The translations under genes and the position numbers were made by a program. The notes under the pieces are model-generated. The model saw only the letters and a list, made by a program, of their open reading frames with translations. It searched no databases and was not told the origin of the DNA. This document shows, one piece after another, positions 46,688 through 57,914 of a DNA stretch of 64,000 nt. Each line of letters opens with the position of its first letter. Position 1 is the stretch's first letter. The stretch is from assembly GCF_020509005.1 (NCBI RefSeq), contig NC_063015.1:2418001-2482000 (forward strand). The letters run 5' to 3'. Source of the DNA: Fulvia fulva. Its lineage: Eukaryota > Ascomycota > Dothideomycetes > Mycosphaerellales > Mycosphaerellaceae.

Positions 46688-48817
46688 ATGGATGCGCGAA
46701 GTGTGAGGTCTCTGGCGGAGAGTCAGAGAGGTTTGACGAAGAGTTCGAGAAGTTATCGTATGGATTCGCTGGATTCGAGAAGGCAGGAAGGTGGATACAT
46801 GGCGAAAGAGACGAAGGGTGTGAAAGTGTCGCAGGACACGCTCAACGGCTCAGATGAGGAGACGCGACCTGCGAATCGACTCAATCGTGGATCTGCACTG
46901 TTCGACATCTTCGTTGCCATCTTGCCGCTGTACTTTGTGGCATTCGCGTTTCTGGCCTATTCACAAAATGGGACCTTGGCGACTTTACCTTTCGACCAAA
47001 TCATCTTCAAGATGGCTGGCTACAACCCAACGATCTTTGGGATCCTCTTCACATTGATCTGTGCAAAGTTCATCAAGGCTGTAGCAAACTTCAAGCTTGA
47101 GCGAGGAGCAACAGTTGGAGCGATACAGCATCTGCTAGGGAGCAGATCGCTAGTGAATGCGGTTCTCACTCCCATCAAGCTGCATGGTTTCGGTATCGTG
47201 GCCCTTGTTGTAATCCTGTTCTGGATGCTGGATCCTCTTGGAGGTCAGATGGCACTGCGTGTGGCCTCGAGGGGCTCAAACTACACCACAGTCCCTACCG
47301 ACTTCGACTACTTAGACTTCAATACCTCACCGTTCCAAATGTTAGACGCGCCGAATCGTCTCGCCCCTATCAACGCCGCCTTCAACACAGCCCTGATGAG
47401 CCCTGCAGCTTCTAAGAATGGGGTAGAAGATATGTTTGGTAACATACAAGTCCCGATACTAGAGTCGCTGAAGAAGAGCCAGAAAGCAGACTCGGACGGC
47501 TGGTACCGCACGGGGCAATTGGCTCGTACCAATGACACGAGCAAGAGCGCGGATCTGCTGGAGCTGTTCATCGGAATACCAAACGATGCAGACACGAACC
47601 TCAACGTTCCGGACCCAGTCTACGTTTCGTTGAATGGCGTGCCTTACATACGAAATAACTCCTCCTCGACATCGGACGATCGCGCTCTGGATGGACCTGT
47701 ATTGTTGTCATCGATCAGCACTCGTAAAGTCAACCTTGAGTCTCAATTCAAGGTCGAGACGTCCTACTTTTCAGTCGACTGCTCAGTAGCACAAGCAGGC
47801 ACAGCACGAAATGGAGACAACTTCGCCGAGGGCATCAACACCAGGACTGGCGTAGTCTCCAACGACCACCAATTCGTCATCTCGTACGATTTCAACCATA
47901 CTATCAACAGCACCGCACCACGCCAGATTGAGCTGACATCATGGAACGGACACTCGCAGCGACCGGGAAACGAGGTATCAAAAGCCACATGCCAACTCAC
48001 CACAGCCTACGTGGAAGTGGCTGTATACTGTGCCTCCAGCAATAAGTGCAGCGTCTTGGCCATGCGAGAGTCTCTGCTCGACAACCCGAAGCCTGCACTT
48101 TCTCAACTTGATGGGATTGCCCCAAGCTGGAACCTGACCAGCAACATGACCCAAGCACAAAGACATGCTATACCTGAGCTGTTCTTTTCGGGCTTCATCA
48201 ATGCGAGTGGCAATCTCACTCAAGACACCAATGGCTTGTCGCCGATTGAGTGCTACTTCATGCACCCGGAGAACCCATACCGGTGCTCAATGGATGCCAG
48301 TGGCCAATATGCGCTTTACACGATCGGCGATGAGCTCTTCTCAACACGCTTCACGCAGCTGCTGAACACCTACTGGATGGCCAACGTCGCGCCTTATTCG
48401 ATGACCGGGAGCTTCACACCCAACAACACCTTCGAAGGAAGCATTGCTGCTACCACTTCCGGCCAACTCCGTATCGAGACCACCGTTCTTCGCTGCAACA
48501 CTCCATTCATGATCATCCTCGTCACTATCTCAGTCGCTCTCTTCCTTGCTGGCATGGCGACTGCATACCTCGACGCTACTAGGAAAGGCGCGGATACCTT
48601 GGATGACTTTGCTAGCTCGCTCAGGTATAACCCGTACGCGCACATCGAAGCTGGATCTGGAATGGAAGATGGCTCGGCGATTACGAGAAGGCTAAAGGAG
48701 ACTTTCGTTCAGCTTGGTGACGTGAGGCCAGAGGATCCTGTGGGCGTTGTTACGATCGGAACGCCGACGTGGAAACAGCCTATGAGGATGTTGCAGCATG
48801 ATCGACAGTATCACTGA
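46688..48817 (+). CDS. Hypothetical four-TM membrane protein with a large ectodomain
   Basis: This is a 709-aa intronless frame. The ATG at 46688 is chosen because the 14 codons before it start from TTG and pass through the C run. A Ser/Arg-rich cytosolic-type N-terminus precedes hydrophobic segments at about 70-92, 113-133 and 165-183. A long soluble region of about 420 residues follows with many N-x-S/T sites (such as NYT, NDTS, NSSS, NHT, NLT) and cysteines. A last TM at about 608-630 is followed by a short tail. This fits a cell-surface or vacuolar protein of the uncharacterised fungal families with three N-terminal TMs and one C-terminal TM. I cannot name the family or a function. It is the first intact gene beside the RIP block. 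Confidence 0.85.
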   Translation: MDARSVRSLAESQRGLTKSSRSYRMDSLDSRRQEGGYMAKETKGVKVSQDTLNGSDEETRPANRLNRGSALFDIFVAILPLYFVAFAFLAYSQNGTLATLPFDQIIFKMAGYNPTIFGILFTLICAKFIKAVANFKLERGATVGAIQHLLGSRSLVNAVLTPIKLHGFGIVALVVILFWMLDPLGGQMALRVASRGSNYTTVPTDFDYLDFNTSPFQMLDAPNRLAPINAAFNTALMSPAASKNGVEDMFGNIQVPILESLKKSQKADSDGWYRTGQLARTNDTSKSADLLELFIGIPNDADTNLNVPDPVYVSLNGVPYIRNNSSSTSDDRALDGPVLLSSISTRKVNLESQFKVETSYFSVDCSVAQAGTARNGDNFAEGINTRTGVVSNDHQFVISYDFNHTINSTAPRQIELTSWNGHSQRPGNEVSKATCQLTTAYVEVAVYCASSNKCSVLAMRESLLDNPKPALSQLDGIAPSWNLTSNMTQAQRHAIPELFFSGFINASGNLTQDTNGLSPIECYFMHPENPYRCSMDASGQYALYTIGDELFSTRFTQLLNTYWMANVAPYSMTGSFTPNNTFEGSIAATTSGQLRIETTVLRCNTPFMIILVTISVALFLAGMATAYLDATRKGADTLDDFASSLRYNPYAHIEAGSGMEDGSAITRRLKETFVQLGDVRPEDPVGVVTIGTPTWKQPMRMLQHDRQYH

Positions 48818-48952
48818 TGCCGACACACCGCCAAGTGAAAAACGCTTCATGTATTGCCCTCAAGCATGCTACCGTGTACCCCGCATCGCAGCGACGCCTT
48901 CGCAGGTTCAAGCGTTGGCTCTCGTCCTCGGAGAGACGAAGCGCTGTCAGCG

Positions 48953-49729
48953 TCAACGAACTTGATCAACAGAACCAAGTCGGTCATCGTCCCTGGATGA
49001 GTCTGCCTCAACGCTATCTGGCCATAGACTGAAGTGCCTGAGCCAAGGTCCTGCAAACATCAATACCACAATCAGCGAGAAGGCGAACAATTCCACAAAC
49101 GCTGCGGTTCCCCATACCCATTGTACACCCACCTTCTCCACCCACCCGTCGTATAGGAACTGCACAGCAATGGCGAATGATATACGCCACACATTAAGGG
49201 CAGTCGACACTTCCTGCGGAGATCCTTTCCAGATCTCGATGATATAGTTCGTCTGCGGCGGAACACAAGCCACGGCGGCAAAGATGATGAACACCTCGGC
49301 GACCGCGAGGATCATGTAGTGCCAGTGGTTGTGCAGAGCCGCTCCAAACAGGCCACATCCAATAGGCCCCACGATGAGTGATGGTAGCCAGGCGGCATGA
49401 AGGCGATACTCTACCCGCCAGATCCCATTGTTCCGCTTTTGCAGAAGCTGCGGGATCCGACCATTCACCAGGATACCGTAGACCACACCAGCAAGCGCGC
49501 CGACCCAGGCAGAGAAGGAGAAATTTGAGACTCCGACTGGTGAGAAGCCATAGCCTCCAGCTTCTAGTGGTTCGAATACAATGATCGGGATCTGTGCACC
49601 GATCGTGATGAACCAGCCCTGGAAGATCAATCCATAGGTGCCGGCAAGGATCGTTATTGGCGATAGTCCAATCGCGAAGGTGGCTTTCAGCGAGCGTATG
49701 ATGTTCGACTTGCGATTCGGTGGCGCCAC
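48953..49729 (-). pseudogene. C-terminal half of an MFS transporter
   Basis: The 258 residues carry about six hydrophobic helices and read like the second half of a fungal major facilitator (DHA1/HOL1-like): a central loop then ATFAIGLSPITILAGTYGLIFQGW, FSFSAWVGALAGVVYG, YRLHAAWLPSLIVGPIGCGLFGAALHNHWHYM and SFAIAVQFLYDGWVEKVGVQWVWG. The frame opens at GTG 49729 and extends about 11 codons further (ALFFFDTK, comparable with the LEET-like loop start of the family) to a TGA. No N-terminal six-helix half is found up to 50236. It is probably a truncated relic. An unseen distant exon is possible but less likely. It lies tail to tail with the preceding gene, 135 bp apart. Confidence 0.72.
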
Positions 49730-49759
49730 CTTCGTATCAAAGAAGAAAAGGGCAGCTCG

Positions 49760-50236
49760 TCATCCGAACCATGTCTGGGGGATGTCCTTCGGGCCAGTGG
49801 CCGCTGCTCTTGGAAGGATGAGCAATGTTGGTGGAGGAAGGCTCATAAGTGTACAGCATCAGTCGGGTTGTTGTCCAGTAGAATAGGTGTTGAGCAGAGG
49901 TTAAGCAATGTATTCAACGTTGTTGTGACGTCTCGTTTCATCCATGTACCGTTGTGCACTGTGGTTTCGTTGCAGGCGGCGGGTGTAAGTAGTATCCTTC
50001 CGTGCCGTGCGTGCCTTCCAAGCTCTGGGCAACATTGAAGCTTGGAAGCATCAAACAAAAGCTGTCGTCAGCAGGCAGCACCACCTGCATGCGACAAACA
50101 ACAACCACTGCCAAGCTGCGCTCGCCACCGCCTTCTTGCAACGACGGACTGTCTATTGTGAAGATATTGATGTGCTTGAACTAAACTAAGAGATTGTGAA
50201 GTCCCACTCCCGCGATGATCTGGCGTCAACGTCAAG
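49760..50236. other. Intergenic region upstream of the arrestin gene
   Basis: No coding exon, RNA gene or repeat is recognised. It probably holds the arrestin promoter and 5' leader. Confidence 0.5.
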
Positions 50237-51976
50237 ATGCAGGCATCAGTGATTCTGGACCAGCCCGGCAACGTCGCCTACACGAATCTTGACCAAATCA
50301 GCGGCAGAGTCATCGTGAGAGCCGCCAGAAGTTCTGATGTCTCCAATATCCTCGTCAAGCTGGAAGGAGAGTCGCGGACACGCTTGATGAGTCCCAGTGG
50401 TCCACATGGCGAAAGGCCGAAGCCGCAGGTGGAATACCACAAAGTCGGCCACCATACCACTGATCCGACTATCGGCCACAAATGCTGACATGCGGCAGAT
50501 TCTATACAGACTCGACATGGTGTTTCCGCCGGGAGAAGTCGCGGAAAGCAGGAGCCATACGTCAGGCAAGGCTAGCTACACTTTGCCCCCGGGCCAGCAT
50601 GAGTATCCGTTCAGCTTCAAGGTATACCACGCTTCCCTGTGCAGATCATGCTCTCAGCAGAAGTCCATGCTGAATCGTTGCGCATAGCTGCCGTTCAATA
50701 ACAGTTGCAGCCTAAGCAGCAATCAGACGCCTATGGTTATTGGTCTGGAAGTCGCCAAGCCAGCACAGCGACATGTCAAGAAGACGTTGCCGCCCACCCT
50801 CAACGGCTTTCCAGGTGAAGCGGAGATCAGATACTTTATCAAGTGTACGGTCAACCGCCACTCCATCTTCAAGGAGAATGCGAGAGCTTATGCGCCTTTC
50901 AACTTCTTCCCCATCGAGCCGCCCAGAGCACCTTCCACTGGAACTGAAGTGTATGCAAGGCAGAAGCATCAGTTTGATGCATTCCCTGGTGATCATGCAG
51001 CGAAAGACCGAATGAAAGGCATCTTCGGCAAGAAGTCGAGTGCACCTAGCTCGCCTACGATCGGTTCTCCAGGCCAAGGGCCAGCTATCAGTGTAGATGC
51101 AAGATTACCAGCGCCTGCAATCCTGACCTGCAACAGCGATGTTCCTCTGCGACTGATCCTGAAGAAGCTCAATCATCATGCTGGAGCTGTCTTTCTGCAG
51201 TCTTTGCAGATCTCGCTGATTGGGCATACAAAGATCCGCGCTCACAATGTCTTCAGGACAGAGACGAATAGCTGGATCATCATGAGCAAGAGCAACATGG
51301 GTATAGCTGTTGGCTCGCCGAACGATCCGAGGGATACAGGGACTGTACTGGACGACAGAATGTGGCGTGGCCAGTCACTGCCTAACACTGTCGCCCCTGG
51401 TTTCGAAACATGCAATATCGACCGCTTTTATCAGCTCGATATCAGGATAGGCCTCAGCTATGCAGGAGATGGGACTTCGAAGGTACGGCCAGGGCAGATG
51501 AGGAAGATCGTACGAGTTTACTATCCTGCCTGCCTTTCCCGATATGTGCGAGTATGAATGCTAATCGTGAACTGTAGCCACAAAACATCGTTCTTCCCTT
51601 GAGGCTGGACACGCTTGTCTACTCTGGCATTGCTCCACCACCGGAAGTCCTCGCAAGAATGGCAGAGGCCAAACAGCGTAAAGGAGAGACCCCTATGGCG
51701 AGCGAGCTCAGGACCGAAGGTCGATTGGACTCAGATTTTGGCGCAAACCAAATCCCGCCAACTCCGATCGAAGCAGAAGGCTCTACGGCACCCTTATTCC
51801 CAGCTCGGACAGGGGTCGCATCGGCAGAAGAGATCGCTGGAGATGCGCCGCCAAGCTACGAAGATGCTATTGCTTCGGATCTGCCACCTGTTGTGGCACC
51901 AAGGCCGACATATGCGCCGCCGCCAGCATCGGAGGATCCGCTGTTAGCCAGTGACGAGAAGAAGGGTTGGCATTGA
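50237..51976 (+). CDS. Alpha-arrestin-like protein (four exons)
   Basis: The exons are 50237-50443, 50499-50621, 50688-51482 and 51578-51976, with GT-AG introns of 55, 66 and 95 bp; branch-like GCTGAC, GCTGAAT and GCTAAT precede the acceptors. The product is 507 aa. The N-terminal arrestin fold shows MQASVILDQPGNVAYTNLDQISGRV, then SYTLPPGQHEYPFSFK joined to LPFNNSC. The C-terminal arrestin fold begins near residue 241 (PAILTCNSDVPLRLILKK). The tail has PPSYEDA (about 466-472), a PPxY motif of the kind that binds WW domains of Rsp5-type ubiquitin ligases. Fungal relatives act as adaptors for ubiquitination and endocytosis of plasma-membrane transporters. Exon joins were chosen to restore the domain and all keep the frame. 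Confidence 0.9.
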
Positions 51977-52520
51977 GATCATTGTAGGCACAGGTCGTGT
52001 GCACAGATATGCTAATTGCAGATTCGATGTGGAAGCATGACAATCCAAAACGTGCTTGATGAGCCAGCACGTTCGTGGGTCAAGTCTGAGTGTGTTCATC
52101 AGGCGTAAGCTAGTCCAAAGAGTGAACAGAATTGCTTGTACAGAAGCTGCTTTTGCGACGCTGACTCTCATCCGCGGTTGATGAGACGTGGCTGGAGGAT
52201 TAGCTGCGGTGCGAACATTCCTCAGCGGCGCGCAAGGAATGGGCCAACACGCGAGATTCGCGCGACTGGAATGGGGACTCCAGCCCCATATCCTTGCCAT
52301 ACAGGACAAGTTCGCTATTTGTGTGGCCATGAGGTACGATAGACTCTTCCAGCCTTGAAATGCGAAACTGGTCAGCTTGCGTATACTCAGCCGCCATCAT
52401 GCATACCACTCCAGATACCAGCCTCCTTGCTGGCCAGGCGAGTTTAGGACTTGAATACATTATGGCCAGTACAGCTCTCGTTCGAAGCTCCATCACAGTC
52501 TCATCTCATCAAAAGCAAAA
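51977..52520. other. Intergenic region
   Basis: No gene, RNA or repeat is supported. The last 200 bp probably hold the promoter of the secreted protein gene. Confidence 0.5.
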
Positions 52521-53306
52521 ATGGCCTCGTTCATGAACATGATCACAGCACTACTCGCCCTCCTCAGCACACCAGCCAGCGCACGCCACATACACCGTCG
52601 AAGCTCCCACAAGCATGCCCGCCAGCTGGTCGTCCCCAACGTCGTCCCTGTCGTAGCTGTCTCACCTCCGACCTCCCCTACGCCATCAGCATCACTGCCC
52701 GCCATCACAGCAGGCAACGCAGCCATTGAGGACATTCAAGACATACAAGAAGGACTATCAGATCTACCACAGAACCTCCTAGCCTTCATCCAAGCCGTGA
52801 GCGACCGTCTAGAGGAGGTAGAGGGAGTACTACAAGGACTGGTATCGAGCTCGACTCTGCCTACACTGCCGGCATCGGGAGAGTCTGTCACGATCGAACC
52901 AGCGTTGCCCACGATCTTACCGCCGTCACCTACGCCGACCATGAGCGGCGCAAGCTCGGTAGTATCAAGCTCGACAGTATCATCCAGCTCTTCGAGCACG
53001 GAACAGTCTCTATCAACCAGCGCTATCTTGCCTCCAGCGCCATTTACTTCGTCATCAGCATCGTCAGGTTTCGCTACCACATATACTACAAGATTGACAT
53101 CGACGAGGACCCGTACCAGCACGAGCACAACACACGTGCCACTGGCGACTGGTACGGGTGCACCATATCAGCCGATGAATGGCACGACGATCACATTTAC
53201 CTCTACGATACCGGCGGGTACAGGGGCAGTCTACCCAATCACACTGCCCCTCGACTCCACTTTCGTGACAAGATTGAGAGCAGGTGCCACTCCGGCGGTT
53301 GCCTAG
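52521..53306 (+). CDS. Small Ser/Thr-rich secreted protein
   Basis: This is a 261-aa intronless frame. A hydrophobic N-terminus (MASFMNMITALLALLSTPASA) looks like a signal peptide cut near residue 21, followed by a His/Arg-rich segment that could be processed. The middle (about 75-110) has a short amphipathic helix (IEDIQEGLSDLPQNLLAFIQ). The rest is Ser/Thr/Pro-rich low complexity with threonine-arginine repeats (TRTRTSTSTT), typical of O-glycosylated wall or extracellular proteins. There is no clear C-terminal GPI signal and few or no cysteines in the mature part. No homologue can be named. A wall or secreted role is inferred from composition only. Confidence 0.75.
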   Translation: MASFMNMITALLALLSTPASARHIHRRSSHKHARQLVVPNVVPVVAVSPPTSPTPSASLPAITAGNAAIEDIQDIQEGLSDLPQNLLAFIQAVSDRLEEVEGVLQGLVSSSTLPTLPASGESVTIEPALPTILPPSPTPTMSGASSVVSSSTVSSSSSSTEQSLSTSAILPPAPFTSSSASSGFATTYTTRLTSTRTRTSTSTTHVPLATGTGAPYQPMNGTTITFTSTIPAGTGAVYPITLPLDSTFVTRLRAGATPAVA

Positions 53307-53611
53307 GGGAAACAATGAAGGAACAGCATGTAGAAGATAGCACAGTCATTCAGAATTATATACCCCCATAATGACCCACTCCCATAGCACCACATAAACA
53401 TTGCACAGCGCTGCGCTCAAAGAAGGGGTGTATCATACCATAACCGTACCCATGTCCGCACCCCACCCTCCCGGCTTGTCGAATCCATAACGCCATGCTC
53501 TTGAGCCCGTCCTGCCGTAGTCATCTCAACAATGATATCGCTCGCTGCACACACGCACAAAATACATTACGCCACGATCCCAGCTCGTCTTACGCATCCA
53601 CAATTTGCTTC
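53307..53611. other. Convergent 3' intergenic region
   Basis: It lies between two genes that converge. No terminator or polyadenylation signal could be placed firmly; AT-rich ATATAC and ATAAAC sites near 53356-53400 are possible. Confidence 0.4.
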
Positions 53612-56600
53612 TTACTCACGAATTGTGCCCCATGCTCTTCCTATACCACCACGTCCAGGCTGCCTTTTCGGTGCGCCGCCAACACTTTGGCCGTACCCGT
53701 GGTTCCGCGCTTGTAAGCTCTGTCGCACGATTGCCTCCGCTGCCGCTGCCGCTGCAAGTCGTTCTTTCTGGCGTGACCGATCTTTGAGGTAGCGCTCCGC
53801 TTCAGGACGCATACGTAGAATGCGCAGGATCATGTCGTCGTTCGGATCAGCTTGTGCTTCCTTCCGCTTCTCTTCTTTCGCCTTTCGCATCGTGCCGAGG
53901 TTGCGACTTTGGAGAATGCTCTTACTGCGGCGTGTACCGCCAAGTGAGGGTGAGAGGAAGCCGGCGGGTGCAGAAAGGCGGTTGAGACGAGCAGCTTGTT
54001 CTTGCTGGCGGGCGGCAGTGGCGGTGGCCATACCTTCAGATGTGCGGATGAGGTTGTCGCTTGACTCGAAGTAGAAGAAGTTGAGGTTCTGGAGATCGTG
54101 GTACTTTGGCGATTTCAGAACGTCCATCGGCACTCCGTCAGCAACGCCTCGCTCGTGATCGAAGGCCAGGAAGAAATCGAAAAGGATCTACAAGACTGTT
54201 AGTATGTCGTCACACGGAGATTGGAGGTTGACTCGCCTGCAGCCATCTGTATACAACGTCCACCTCTTGCATAGTGAGAGGCTTCTGTGCACTTAGCTTG
54301 TCACTGAGCGGCGGCACAAGCAGACCCTCGATGGTCACAAGCACCTCCTTCCATAGTCTCGTCATAACCATGATCATCGCACTATCTGTCAGCGTCTGCT
54401 TCATGATCGCAAAATTATCGTCGAAATACTGCAACAGAGGCTTCAAAGCATTACTCGCGGACTCTGCAAGACTTGCACTGCTCTGTTGTGGTTGTGCCGA
54501 GACCGATGTAGGTCGTCCCGAGTACTGGCTTGATACCTTTGACAAGTAGCCACGCATCGTGTTCATACTAATGCCTGCCACAGTCGCTGTGGACGAGGAA
54601 GTGAGCGTGCGTAGCGTCCTCCGAGAAAGACATTCCTGGATGTAAGCGGAGAGCTTGTCGGTGATTTTGCGTGTCATGTCTCGCTCGGCTCGCTTGAGAG
54701 TACGAAACGCCTTGCCGAAGTAGAACTGAATGTCATCTCTCTCGCCTTCCATGGTCACCCTGACTAAAACACGACCTTGCGTGTCAAGATCTAGCCAGTA
54801 TTCGCGCGGTAGGTAGTCGTTGAAGTGGTTCGGATCTAGCTTCAGACTGGTGCGTCCAAGGCAGTCATGGTCCCCGAGAGCATCCCAGTCCCACACTGTG
54901 GCGATGACGTTCAGCGGTCCTGTTGTCAGGATGTCGACGGTCTCGTCCCATCTCGGATTGAGTGACTGGTAGACAGTCCTAGTCTTGGCAAGGCGTTTCT
55001 GGTATTCATCACCTAATACAACATACGGATCGCTTGACCCATTCATATCACCGGCCTTGAGATCCTCTGCCTCGATGATCTTGATGGTGAACATGAACTT
55101 GTTCTCGCCTCGCTTCCGGACGTTTGGCGGTGGCGGTGGTTCATACTTTTGTATCGCTGCGACGCATGCATCCACATTCATCTCTTGCTCCAACTTGTCC
55201 AGCTGCATTGTCGCATACTCAATGTCGTTGATCTTCACGAAACTTTGAGGCCAGAACTGGAATGGCTCGATCTTCGGTCCCGTACCGCCAGTTGCCCACA
55301 CATCACGCGCAGCAGCGAGCCACTTTTCGTGCTGTTTCTGCTGAGCGCGTGCCTCCTGTTCGTGCGTCTGTCGATCCATTTCTCGCGCAAAGGCGGTTTC
55401 CAGTAGCTCGCAGTATCGTGCGACACCTTTGCCAATGGACTTGCTGATGGCCGTCATGAACTTGGCGTACTGTAGATCATCGTCCCAGTTCAATTGGATA
55501 ATCTGATCGATGCTCTGGTTGAAGCTGACGAAGATGTCCATCGCGCTCGAGGAATGACGCTCATCCTCTGTTGGTGGATCGCCACGCTCTTTGGCGGCTT
55601 GGTCTTGCCGCACTTCAAACTTGTCATGCTGCACAGCGGCGTTGACCCAGTCGATGATCTTGCTGTCGGTCATTGCGATCCATCGCCACACGAAATCCTG
55701 CAGGTGACCTTCTATGTGGAAGCCGAATTCCTGTCCAGGTAACGCTTGAGCATACACATTCCGAATATCAACCAGATCCTTGTACAAGTCAAAGCCGTCC
55801 TGCGTGGGCACTTCCTGGCCTCGCTCCTTGTTCACCTCCATGATCCGGGCTACCAGCTCCTTGGCGTCTCCAGCGAACGATGGAAGGATCTCCTTTACCA
55901 GAATCTGCAGAGGAGCTACGCCCATCACCTGTCTCAGTGCACCCTTATATCGCTTCTGCATCTTTTGACACAAGGATGTCACAGCCTTACCAAGCTCCAT
56001 GACATGGAAGAACTCCCACTCGGCGCTGTTATCGGGCACGTTCTTTGCTAGCATGTCGTGGTACTTATCGCGAGCTTTCTGCTTAAGACGCTCGGTCATC
56101 AACCCAGCAAAGCCATTCAAGTCTTCTTCATTCTTGGTGAACAGCGTATCACCGTAGATGTGATCCTCGAGTACGCCCATCACTGTCACGATATTCGGAG
56201 GCTTACTCTCATATGCGTGTTGGAAGATCTCGAACATTTCGCGCAGTAGAGCGTCGTGTAGTTCACTCAGAATCTTTCGTATCAACGAACCATCCGCTAC
56301 AGTCCATCGATCACGGTCGTACAAGGTGACTTGGACAGTAGACTTGGTCTTCGTGCCCTTCTTCTGTTCCAGTGGAGGCTCCTTCGCGTGCATGAAGGCC
56401 GAGTCTAAAGTCTCGAGCGTGACTTCTTGATTCTGGAACTTCTCACGTATCACATCGAGAAACAGCACCAAGCGCGCGATTGGTGGAACTCGCCATCTAT
56501 GCGCCACCTCGTTCAGCAATTCCATCGATTGTTCCGATAACAGCCTCGACGAAGCCGTGCCATCGGCAACAGCTTGTCGAAATTCGTCATCAACAGAATC

Positions 56601-57914
56601 AGCAGTGAAGGCAACCTTGAGCACCTGACGATAGTATGCGCGCCAATCGGGCGGGATGAATGTGAACTTTGCTTGACCACCGTCAAGGGACCCAGTACCA
56701 GAGTCTCTCGGTGAAGAGTCACCAAGATTCAATCCGCTCATGTCCACAGGTTGATCGAACGCATAGCTAGAGTCGCCATCTCCTTCCCGCGACAACGTCC
56801 TGGCGAGGTCGTTGTATGCACTGTCGCTCGGGACGTTCGGAAGTGGCTTATATGAGGGGCCACCGCCAGAAGATGTATCCTTCGCCAATGATGGGTCCGA
56901 CTGGATCAGGGCCAGCATCATTTGGCTTATATCGATGAACTCACCCTTCCTCCAAGTATCATACGATCCATCCAGTTCAAAGTCGTTCGGCGTCAGCGTC
57001 ACTCTAGTGTTGAGCGTGATATGGTTCTGGTACTCCTTTAGATCGCGAAGTGCTGCCTTCTCCGTCCATTCGTCCTTGTGCGCGTTGATGTCGTTCTGTG
57101 CCTGTACTGTTGGCTTCGCGAATATCCTGCACACTCTGATCACCAGCGGCATGTCCCTAACCTCGTATGATCGTGGTATCTCGACCTCGATGGTGGTGCC
57201 TCCCTGACCGCCGTTTCTCTGGCTCGAACTGGCCAGATCTTGGTCGTGTTGTAGCAACTTCGTTTCCAAAGTCTTCAGCCTACTGGTCAACTCCGGCCTG
57301 TCTCTCGTCCAGTCGTTCTTCGAAAGCGTGTCACTAATCAACCTCACGAACAGGGCAACATGGCGATCGACCATCAGCTTCCAACCATCATCTTCTGCGC
57401 TCTTCCCCTTTTGCAGCTCGCTTGTAGCCTTGGAGAAGAAAATCAACAGCAGATCCTCTACTCTTCTGTCCTTCTCCACGCTCTTGCGGAAAGTGGGATT
57501 CTTGAACTCATTCAGAAATGCACCAAACGTCCGTTTTATGTTCGCATCGCCATATTCCGGCATCTTCTCAGATCCCACCAACACTCCCGTCAATCGCTTA
57601 TCCAGCGCGTTCATGAAGCCATGTGGGAAGCGAGTGCTCTTGTTGTCTCGTATCAAGCTGAAGTCCTTGACCATGTCCTGAATCGACGTCGACGACCGCT
57701 GGATGGGTTTCGATGTGTTGGCAACGTGCTGCACTCGTTTCTGCCGTGGCTGGAGCAGATAGTTGAGGTATGCTGCTCGAAGGACGTAGAGGTAGGCATC
57801 TTGGTCGGTCACAGTCGTGCGTTTCCCATAGGACATGTTGCGCTTGATGGTCTCGCGGGCGGAGTGCGAGTTCGTGCGGCGACTGTTGACCGACGATTGC
57901 GCCGAGCGCTCCAT
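53612..57914 (-). CDS. MHD/C2-domain (Munc13-like) protein
   Basis: The exons are 57914-54237 and 54187-53612, product about 1417 aa. ATG 57914 (MERSAQSS) is taken as the start; the frame is open six codons further from a GTG. MHD1-like sequence lies at about 708-820 (DLYKDLVDIRNVYAQALPG ... MDIFVSFNQSIDQIIQLNW). A C2 domain lies at about 940-1056 (FTIKIIEAEDLKAGD, SSDPYVV, NPRWDET, VWDWDALGDHD), with Asp residues of the calcium-binding kind. An MHD2-like helix bundle lies at about 1130-1245 and runs across the intron (VVYRWLQ joined to ILFDFF). Fungal proteins of this build are linked by homology to Munc13/UNC13 and vesicle tethering; the exact role is unknown. It is divergent from the bHLH gene upstream. 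Confidence 0.9.
54188..54236 (-). other. Probable GC-AG intron in the MHD/C2 gene
   Basis: In reverse complement the donor is CAG/GCGAGT and the end is ACATACTAACAGTCTTGTAG, with a perfect TACTAAC branch site. It is 49 bp. Only this join keeps both the frame and the MHD2 stretch YRWLQ-ILFDFF. The nearby GT alternatives either shift the frame or delete VDVVYRWLQ. Confidence 0.75.
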
